Positions 1 through 10,000 of a stretch of 64,000 nucleotides of DNA are shown in pieces. This DNA comes from Nematopogon swammerdamellus. Its lineage: Eukaryota > Arthropoda > Insecta > Lepidoptera > Adelidae. The position numbers and the translations under genes were made by a program. The notes under the pieces are model-generated. The model saw only the letters and a list, made by a program, of their open reading frames with translations, did no database searches and was not told the DNA's origin. The stretch spans positions 7,773,891 through 7,837,890 of the forward strand of contig OX336349.1 in NCBI GenBank assembly GCA_946902875.1, written 5' to 3'. Position 1 is the first letter of the stretch; every line of letters begins with the position of its first letter.

Positions 1-239
1 GGGGGTGATATTGTCTGGTCGGAGCTAGTACTCTCTCCTGACCCCTCTGGCTCGTCCACCAATACCGAATTATGAAAAATCGAGGGAGGCCGCATGCATG
101 CAGCCGTCAAACTTATTTCGTGAACGGTGTATTTTGATCGGTTGCCAGCCATCTTTTTAAAATATTTCGATTGTATTTATATAAGGTGTTACCAGTATTA
201 TTGGCGCAGGTTGAAACAATTTTTTCGTAAGAAAAAATT

Positions 240-560
240 TCAACTTTGGTAGCCAATATTGCCCCACCCACAAGGCTTTGTTTGACGTATCGAATAAAGT
301 AAAAACCTTTGTCTGTTCGTTAGAGTTTGTCTCTATTATGCAGCGTTAACGACTAAAGCGCGAGAGGTGTTTGAAGTTCGCGTGTTTTCGCATTGATCAA
401 AACATGCCAACTTGAAGGGCTGAGAAGGGATGGAATGACAACATAAAAATGTATTAAGTATTTGAAGTCGTCAGATGGATCTTTCGGACATAAATATTTA
501 GAATTGTTGTTGTACGTAGTCTGGTTGCTGAGCACTAAGCGTCGCAAAGTACAAAAAAAG
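240..560 (-). repeat. Unclassified dispersed repeat, inverted copy of 29920-30240
   Basis: The reverse complement closely matches 29920-30240 (+). Shared landmarks include GTACTTTGCGACG, GATCCATCTGACGACTTC, AAGTTGGCATGTTTTGA and TAGTCGTTAACGCTGCATAA. One frame of this copy reads KDPSDDFKY followed by a short aromatic stretch, and part of that frame survives in the other copy, so the family may once have coded for protein. I do not recognise the protein and see no terminal repeats. Confidence 0.6.
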
Positions 561-1754
561 TCTTAATTTTTTTTTTGGGCGCACCCCATTAGCCCAAAGA
601 AGTTTCATCAAATTCACGTAAAAAAAACACCCAACAAAAGTCACAACCACGATTCTCTCACTTCTCACTCACTTCGATCTCGACATAAACCAACCTTACT
701 TGATAGCCCCAGGGCAAGCGGCTCTTTTCAACTCCGTCTCACTTTCGGCTCGTTTGAAAGCGGCAATATCCGCCGATATTGCGAAAAACATCCTCCTAAT
801 TAAAAGTTGTGGAGAGAATTAATTAACGGTGATGTCAATTGGTTTATCTGCGCCCACGCGGACTTCCGCGGTTCAGTTTCCAATTTCAACTCCTGATTAT
901 AGACTTCTCAAAGCTTACGGAAATGAAACCGTTCGTTTAGTTTTGTTTGTTATTTTATATGTTTGGTACTCAGGCTCAGGTGATAAAAACAAAATCTTTT
1001 GACTTTTAAAATAAAAACAGCATTTATAAACTTTTTTTTTATTGTTACGTAGATCTCTCTACGTAATGCGAATTATATTTTTTTATTAGAAACATACGCT
1101 CTACCCACAGCAGCAAATGTTGGGTCTATTTGTAGATAACGTCAATCAGCTACAGTGAACTTTTGCCAAAACAAAACAAAAGATTAGAAATGTAAATTTC
1201 AAAACTACGTATATCTGTTATTAATTTTTTTCTTCAATTAAATATCATTTTACAGGCAGAAAAACCTATCTTTATTATAGAGGAACCCTAAAATGCTTAC
1301 TTTTTATCTGTAGTATATATAGGGTAAATGGTACTTCTGGCCAACTGCCAGTGCAATATTTAAAGTTCAATTGCCTCATACTGTAATATTATTTCAAAAA
1401 CCCAATACAATCAAAACATTTAAGTAGGTAATTATTATAAAAAAGGTCCCTCAAATTATACGCTAAATGCAAATGGGGTGTATCTATTCGGGTAAAAACT
1501 ATGTCAAATGCTGTCACATAGATACGTACAATCAGGTATAAAATATATTTACCATACGTAGGTATAGCTATGTCACAGAACTACATGACTTACCGTGTGC
1601 ACAACAGAATAATCACGGAATGAGTGTTCAGTATATATAAATTCTATAAACGGTAAAGCACCCAATTCGGTCACTTTAGGGGGCTGCTACTAAGCCAAAG
1701 AATTCAAAAAGATAGACTAGTCTCGTCGAGTAGGTGGAAGACGAGTCCGAATAT

Positions 1755-2200
1755 TTTAAAAAAGCGGTCAAGTGCGAGTCGAACTCGCGTGGAGAGGGTT
1801 CCGTACCTACCATTCCGTTTTCCGTGATAACTTTAAGATTCGTTTAGGTTTTCCTGTAAACTATAAGAGAATCCCTATACTCTTTTTTTTCAACATTTTA
1901 GACTGAGTAGTTTCGGAGATAAGGCCTCCATTATCTCCGATTGATTGCTCGCTCGATTTTCGTATATTATCTTTAATATCTTTTAAACTATGCATTTTAA
2001 AATCATAATTAAAATTTACCCCCAAAATCTAAATTCGTTTTAAAATTTTCACTATGCGTCCTTGATTGGGTCATCAAACTGTCTATTACGTAAGTAACAA
2101 ATTTCAACTTTTTGCGTCCAGTACAAAATAAGGCGACAGACAGACACGAGTGATCGTATAAGGGTTCCGTTTTTTTTACTCTATTGAGGAACCCTAATTA
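1755..2200. repeat. Lepidopteran dispersed repeat (GGTTCCGTA / CACTTG class)
   Basis: It starts with AAGTGCGAGTCGAACTCGCG followed by GGGTTCCGTA and ends near GGGTTCCGTTTTTTTT and GAGGAACCCTAA. The same signature recurs at 10375-10888, 11448-11757, 52588-52690 and 63660-63960. It is a decayed noncoding repeat of a type common in moth and butterfly genomes. Confidence 0.55.
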
Positions 2201-3624
2201 TAAACGATGTGCACAGAAACAAAATTGTAAGTATGTCTCTATCTCTTTCGAACTTGCGGGCATTTCTTTCTCAAGTATATACCTATCTCTTTCGAACCAA
2301 CAACCGTCTGAAGATAATTGTGTGCGTTTTCAAGATTATGTTGGGAACGAACTACTTGAAATGTATACAATATGAATCTATCTTTTTTTAACACTCTGCA
2401 TTAAGCAATGAAGCTAGAAGACATATCTTTAAGATAAATTCATAGAAAATAATTAGGCTAAGTTCCACTTAAAGATAGGAGTCATGGAAATGCCGGCCAC
2501 AAAGGCGGCGTGAGAAAACCGCACCTGTACCAAAAATACTATAGAATCGGAACAATGCCCATCGTTTACTTGGCAAATTCACCTACATAGCCCGTCTTTT
2601 GACAAAGAAGACAATGTACATATGTAGGTACGATGCTAGGTAGTCGATTGTAGGTACACGTATGTAGGTGTGTCTGATTTCCCTTTGCTTAGTTTGTGGA
2701 AAGCGTTCGAGGAGCGCATACGTTTTAAGTACGAAAAGTTCGAAGATTTTGGTCGTGAAAAAAATATTTCAAACATATTTTGAAAAAAAAAACAAATTTT
2801 GCTAAGTTTGCCTAAGACAGGAAGTAATAAAATAATTCGATAAATTAAAGGCACAGAATAATACGATTTCGTAACTTGTGTTCCCGTTTCTGTCGCTATT
2901 GTAAATTGAAGAAACACTTCAGTTTGCTCCACGTATCTCTAGCGGGACTCGAATCGGCGACCTCTAAACACATCCACTTGTATGTAACTTGGGCTTATAT
3001 ATAACATATCCACTACTGGGTTTTATTTGAAACTCCCGACAATGCAGCGGGTTCGGAACAAAGTGTCTTAAATATGTTTAGAGCTTTAAACAGTTCGGGT
3101 TTATGAACACCTTTACCTGAGTGCTAACTAAAAGCTATGCTCAACTATGCTCACCTAGATATGCCTAGCCTAAACCACATTTCCTTCATTCTTAATTTTT
3201 ATAAATCTCTAAAATAAGCTAGTTGTCCTTGAAGCCAGCGTAGGTTGATTTGATGTGATACGACCGTATTGGTCTCCGCACTTCGCGCAAAATTCACTTT
3301 TCACTACTCAACTCCTTGGAGAAATATCGTGATGATAGCCTAAAGCCATTCTGAGACATTACAGATTACATTACAGTAAACTAGACGTAAATCGGCTGAG
3401 TCATTTTCGAATTTATCCGTTACAAACAGACCGACGACGACGTTGCATTTCACAACAACATATAATGGCCCGCATTGCCCGCACTAAAACATCTAAAAAC
3501 GCACACAGACAAATGTTAAACGCCTTATCAGTTATGTTTTCATGATGGCTGCCAAAAATGCCACTTCACAAGATACTATTACCACTGTTTAGTTTCTCAG
3601 GCGCGGTACGCACCGCTGTCTGTG

Positions 3625-3670
3625 TTTTTCAGTGAAACGAAACGATCGCCTTCTCTATTTTCAGTGTGTT
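3625..3670 (+). promoter_or_regulatory. Candidate initiator region of the Ly6 gene
   Basis: Two matches to the arthropod initiator TCAGT (near 3629 and 3661) lie about 330-360 bp upstream of the start codon at 3986 with no intervening splice need. No TATA box is obvious. The placement is an inference from motif and distance; 5-prime transcript ends would decide it. Confidence 0.22.
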
Positions 3671-3985
3671 GATTTTTAACGAACGACTGTGTTTTATTTC
3701 GGTTTTATTTCTGTGTTTACAAACATTGCGTTCTAGGCCCACGAGTTCTAAAGGAGCATACGACTATACGACTTAGATAAGGATACCATTTTAACGATAA
3801 CAGCTGAGGTGAGGCCGGCCTGCGATTAGTAAGATAGCGTTTCAAACGAGGACTCGCATGTGTTCTGGTTCAAGTAATTTTCACAAAAAAGAAATCTGAT
3901 ATGAATTTCAGTAACCTATAAAGTGTTTGTAGATGAAATTTAAATAAACATTGTGAATCAAGTGTGAGAAAAAAGAGAGAAAAAA

Positions 3986-4058
3986 ATGTGGGATTGCCGG
4001 AAAATAATCATGTTGTTTGCAGTGTTGTTGACTCTACACTCAAATTGGATTACAACAG
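3986..4058 (+). CDS. Ly6 gene exon 1 (signal peptide)
   Basis: The ATG at 3986 follows an A-rich leader. The exon encodes MWDCRKIIMLFAVLLTLHSN and the next few residues, a typical cleavable signal, and stops after ACAACAG at a GTACGC donor in phase 1. The next in-phase acceptor of good quality that continues into cysteine-rich coding sequence is 11184. Confidence 0.8.
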
Positions 4059-7000
4059 GTACGCCTAAGCATGTGTTTTTGTCATGAAATGCGATCTAAT
4101 TATATCCATCTGTGCTCGTTGTAATTATATTATCATACTAGCTGAGCCCGCGGCTCCGCTCGCGTGAAATTCGTATTCCAAAGAAGAATGTAAGTAACTA
4201 AGGGCGAGGCCGAAGGCCGAGCTGCTTTCAGGTAAACGATAAACCTTTCTCAAATAAAGGAAGTAAGTAAGGGCGAGGCCGAAGGCCAAGCTGCGTTCAG
4301 GTAAACCAAAAACCCTCTTCCGCCTTTAGGTAGGTTTAAAAGAATTAAACCTACCTAAAAAACATTAAAATAACTATCAAAACGGGCATTTTCAAATGTT
4401 CTTAGAGCACTTGCGGCATTACCCCGCTGGATGGCAAGGCTTACCCTTTGAATGAAGTACATAAGCCCTTGATGGCGGGACACCAGTTGCGTCAACCAGC
4501 TCAAGCCTCTTTTGGCTTCACTGCTCCACGGACCGAGGGTTTCAACCGCAAACGCAACAAATTCGAAATCTTGAATTATATTTCTATATTTGCTGCGTTT
4601 GAGGCTCTCCGCCCCAGCCTCGGCCGCGCCAGCCGCTCTTGAAGATGTCCTAACGTGACTTGGAGCCAATGTGAGAACAAAAGTGGCGTCCCACATCAAA
4701 GAACTACCCTTAGTCAATGGCACTAAGGTGATAGCATCGGGCCTCTTGCCATCCAGCCGGGAATAACCGCGAGGTTCTAGGATGCACGGTATATTTGCCG
4801 TTAGAAGCGTGGACTTTATAATAAAATTTAAATTAAATTAACTCAATCTTAATATTAATTAACTTTATTCGAGATGGTTTAGCTTCTTCCTGAACGCAGC
4901 TCGGCCTTCGGCCTCGCCCTTAGTTACTTGCTTTCTTCGAGATGGTTTATCATTTGTCAGAACGTAGCTCGGCCTTCGGCCTCGCCTTAGTTGCTTACTT
5001 TCTTCAAGATGGTTTAGCTTCTTCCTGAACGCAGCTCGGCCTTCGGCCTCGCCCTTAGTTACTTGCTTTCTTCGAGATGGTTTTTCAATTATTCGAACGT
5101 AGCTCGGCCTTCGGTCTCGCCTTAGTTATTTACTTTCTTCAAGATGGTTTAGCTTCTTCCTGAACGCAGCTCGGCCTGCGGCCTCGCCAAATAGCTACTT
5201 ACTTTCTTCGAGAAGGTTTATGGTCTTCGAGAATAGAGCTCGGCCTTCGGCCTCGCCCTTAGTTACTTACTTTCTTCAAGAATGTTTTTCTTCTTCCTGA
5301 ACTCAGTTCCTCCTTCCGCCTCGCCCTTAGTTACTTTCATCGAGAAAGAATATCGTTTACGTGAGCGCAGATCCGCCTTCGGCCCCCCTTTAGTTACTTA
5401 CTTTCTTTTTTTTAAATACGAATTTCACGCGAGCGAAGCCGCGGGCAACAGATATATAAATTTTATTGTACCAATGACAGCGACATAACTTCGACTTTCA
5501 ATTATTATTTTTATTTATCAAACAATTTGTCACCGGCCAGCTCACGTCGAGATGACAGTTCTCCGTTGTCAACATGACATTTAAAATTGTTTTTTACCTT
5601 TACTTTGGATTACGTGATTTTTATTATATTTTTTAATGTCTCTTTATTCACGTTCTTATAATATATTACATTAATTTTACATACATTTTACAAAAAGTAT
5701 ATTTTTTAATTATTATGTTCATCCGGGATATACACTGTCACTATAAAAAGTTTCGTCAAATTCCGTTCAGTGGTTTTTTGCGAGATGCGCGTACAAATAG
5801 ACATTTTTGCATTTAGGATTTTATGATATGTATAGAAAGAATAGATATGTATAGATAGACTATTGTGTTCAAGTTATAAAAAAGAAGAACTGTCATTTTC
5901 GTTGTATCTACTTATTTTTAAATTTCGAATGAATATTTTATTCAAATTGTATTTGCTGCGAGTTCTCAAGATATAATTATGTACTTTGGACTACGTGATT
6001 TTAAACGCGCAATAATGTTTATAATTGTAAATTTATTTTTTATTTTTGTTATTTTTTTTTACGTATTATGTTAACCCGGCATATAAACTGCCACTATACA
6101 AAGTTTCGTCTAATTCCGTTCAGTGGTTTTTGCGTGATGTGCGTACAGACAAACAAACAAACAAACAAAAATTTTAAAAACTGTTCTAACATGTTCAGTA
6201 TCTCATTTTAAGCCACCCTGGTTAGTTTTTTTCCGAATACATTCAATGTACAGACTTTCTTACCTCTACGATTTTATTATATGTATAGATCACAGTTATT
6301 GTTAGGCGCTGGAAGGATTTCAAATTTCATTTGATCCTAATGTAGGTACTTTATCATTTCTAAGCATTTCCTCTTAATCCTAGAGTCTGAACATGAGGTC
6401 ACTTTTTATGATAAAGATAAGTAGTTAACTGATGTGATGTATGACTAACACTTACTAAGGCTGAGTATTAGATTAGCGACGGTAAGATCGAATATTGCTG
6501 CAGCGGGAGCACAAATGCGTCGATAACCCTATATCTATCGATAAACATCTATTCGTCTTTCTTCTATTCTACTTCGTCGAACGAAACAAATAGATGTTTA
6601 TCGATCGATATAGGCTTATCGACGCATTTGTGCTCCCGCTGCTGGTATGCTTATTGTGTAGGCCGAGTTAAAAGATGAATTATAGTGAAAGAATTGTTTG
6701 CCGGAAATGCGTAGTTTCGGAGAAAATTTTTTTTGAAAAAAATATTTTTCATACAAAATTAATTTTCGATTTTTTTTTTTTTTTTTTTAATGCACCGAAA
6801 CATTTATTTTGAATAGGAATTTATGCAAAAACGACATGCGCCTTTAGGTTAGGGTTAATTCATACAAGATGCGTCGCGTAGCGACGCATCTTCTATAAAT
6901 TAACCCTGGTTATTTTTCTTTTACACCACCATAACATTCACCCATACCACTTCCCTTGTTTTTACATACATTTATATTCAAAACCAATGTTTTTGTGACT

Positions 7001-10000
7001 TAAAAAAAAACAATTTTTTTTATTTTGTATGAAAAATTAATTTTGTATGGGAATTTTTTTTTTCTCCGAAACTACTCATTTCCGGCAAACAATTCTTTCA
7101 CTATAATTCATCTTTCAACTCGGCCTACACAATAAGCATACCAGCAATATTCGATCTTACCGTCGCTAATCTAATCCCCCCCCCCCCCCCCCCCCCCCCC
7201 CCTTACTAAATCCGACGACCAACCTGTTGTAAAATTCAAGAAGTATTCCATGTTTTTAAGACCATATTGCGTTCTGTCATACTTTTATGTAAATGCAACA
7301 AAGTATTTGTTTCCGTAGGTTTTCTAACAAGGTATTTCTTCGCCATTTAGAAATTTCGCTAAAAATTATAATTGCATTGTGGCATTCTGTCTGACCTTAC
7401 TGCCCAACAGCACATTCCATTCAGCAGTGTGTGAACTTTGACCCTTGTAATGTAATAAAGTCATGTTTGCTTAATTAATGAATAAAAACAAAATTGCATA
7501 AAAATAAAATGGCTCAGTTTAAGCAATAAATTATAAGTTTATTTACGTTGTTTGGCATCTGTAGTAGGTGTCTTTTAATGTAATCTTTCCACATTAAATT
7601 TAATTCAATGATTACATGTTTTAACAGCAACAGACAACGCAAGCATAAGTTCAGCTCATTACAATAATTACTCATCGGGAAGAAGCGCACTTTCATAACC
7701 AAACAAGGCAGGAACTCCGACACACCTAGGCACCATTGTGACATCCTCAGCCTCCCATCATACATCATAATTATTTGCCTACTTCATTATGAATCAAAGC
7801 AAGAAGAGGTGACATACATCACTGCGCCTACGCAAAGTTTTAAATTCAATTCAATTCAGTTTGTTAAACTCATCTTGAAGATAACCGTCGATTGTCAGCC
7901 AGTGTGGTGCGCCCGCTCCGCCGGTATAAATATTTATTTACTTGTTGACAAATGTATTTACATAGGAGGCATTAGCATGTCAACGTACGCGGCGAGTGAC
8001 TCGGCCAATTTGATTCATAACGAAACATAACTCAGCATTTACGCATCCTACTTACTTATTCACCTACTTCGTTCTACTGGAAAGCTTCACAAGGCACGTC
8101 TTCTTTTTCTTGTGGGTGCGCTTGTTCCTATCAAATTTGGCTTGGATAAGCTAGAGCAATTTATATCATCATCATCATCATCATCATCATCAGCCTGTAT
8201 CGGTCCACTGCTGGACATAGGCCTCTCCCAAGGCACGCAATTATGCAACAGCAATTTATATAACAAGGAAAAATTGAAATTTATGTTGTCAATAAAGAAA
8301 AAGGACCCACGCTTTTTTGTCGGCTGAAATATTAGCTGTGTGACCAACTATGAAAACCTACACTGCTCGAACCCAAAGAGTTTGTATTACGTCGCTGCGA
8401 CGTAATACAAACTCTTTGCTCGAACCTAAACTATATATTCCTGTGACGGTTTCAGACTAAAGTTACAGTTATACCTAGGTATATTTATTTATATTCTGAA
8501 ATTGTAGAACGTAAATTTTTCTGTGGGTCGCCCCAATAGCGTCAACATAGGAAAGCGAACATTTCCGACATTCTTATAAATTGCACATCGAATTCAACCA
8601 GGTCGGCCTCTCAACTTAAATAAACTTAAATAAAAAAGTTAAATTACAAATTTAAAAAACCCCCGACCCTTAAAAAGTCAAAAATAATTTCTGTTTACTT
8701 ACTTAAAGGAGTCGGTGGACCGCTAAGTAAATTCCCGCACAGGTCTGAGTTTTTATGTTTTATGTATTTACTTAGCGGTCCCCCCGGCTCCTTTAAGTAA
8801 GTAAACGGAAATTATATTTGACTTTTTAAGGGTCGGGGGTTTTTTAAATTTGTAATTTAACTTTTACTTCAAGCTTTTAAAAAAAACCCGCATGCAAATC
8901 GGTCCACTTTATAAGATAATTTTTTTGATTACTTAATTACTTGAATATTCGATTACAAACCTAGTTTAGAACCATCCCGATTAAACCAGCTTTCCAATAA
9001 AAAAAACTGCATCCAAATCGGTCCATCCGTTTGGCAGCTACGATGCCACAGACAGACACACCCATATACACACACGTTAAACTTATAACAACCCTTTTTT
9101 TTTTGTCGGGGGTTAAAGAAGAATGAGTTCATACATTTCGACACACCTGTGTATTTTTTATAATATATTGTTTTATGTACCTATGTAATCACCAACTTTG
9201 GCAGAAGATAAAAATAATTTTTTTTAGGGGCACCTTTTTATGGTTCCATATGCAGCGACTATGGCAGGGACCCTTATAAAGTCGGTCAGGTTTCTGTCCG
9301 TCTGTCCGCCTGTTCGTCTGCCTGTCTGTCACAGCCTGTAGCTTCTGAACGATCCGAACTACGAGTATATTCTTGAAACTTGGAATGTATTCACGGGAGG
9401 TAACAACATTTTATGTATAAACAATGTCGGGAGTCCTCAACTTAATTAATAGGGGCCACAAAAACTAAGTTAAAAAAAACATTTAACAGGTCGTGTAAGT
9501 ACATCGATAATTTTTTTTTTTTCCAAAATAACCCAAGAGATCATTTAACCGCTTTAACTAAAGTTTAACCTATTAGCGCGTTCGCGACAGATGTTCCTTT
9601 CCTTGTTCAATATTAGGGGGCCTCCTGCTAAATTTAGGGCAAAAAATTAGGACCAACCCCTGGCTCCCGGTTCTGGCGTCCCTGAATCAAGCCACGCTAA
9701 CAAAATTCGTTATGCCGCCGCCGCAACCGTACGCAAAATTTCAATAACGAAATAAGGCACACGCAATAGAGCCGCCGTGAACAATTATGTCAAACGCCTA
9801 TCACCGCGCGACTTTCTACGATGTCGCTAATACGCTTATTTTACGCATCGTCGCACGCCGTGTTAGCTCTGCGGAGGCCATAATGGCGATCGAGACTCGT
9901 CGGTAGTTGGCTGCCATCCGGCGAAATCGAGAGTAGGATCATTTCCGATGATTACGCGAGTATGTCGAGACGAGATCGAAGAACGCCTCGCCTCGCTCCG

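Larger units (their letters stand above)
1..3600. other. Gene-poor interval upstream of the Ly6 gene
   Basis: I find no reading frame with recognisable protein similarity and no exon-like block with matching splice phases here. The stretch is AT-rich and holds dispersed repeats: a 320-bp repeat near 240-560 and a lepidopteran-type repeat near 1755-2200. A 98-codon frame at 2636-2932 on the minus strand has no motif I recognise and lies in AT-rich DNA, so it is not called as a gene. Confidence 0.6.

Noticed and set aside
2636..2932. 98-codon minus-strand frame
   Set aside because: No recognisable motif, AT-rich composition, no splice or promoter support; kept out for lack of evidence.
7514..7768. 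84-codon minus-strand frame in Ly6 intron 1
   Set aside because: No domain, biased composition and no phase-compatible join to the Ly6 exons.
8087..8347. Frames with Asp or Ser runs
   Set aside because: They come from the ATC microsatellite; the context is a dispersed lepidopteran repeat.
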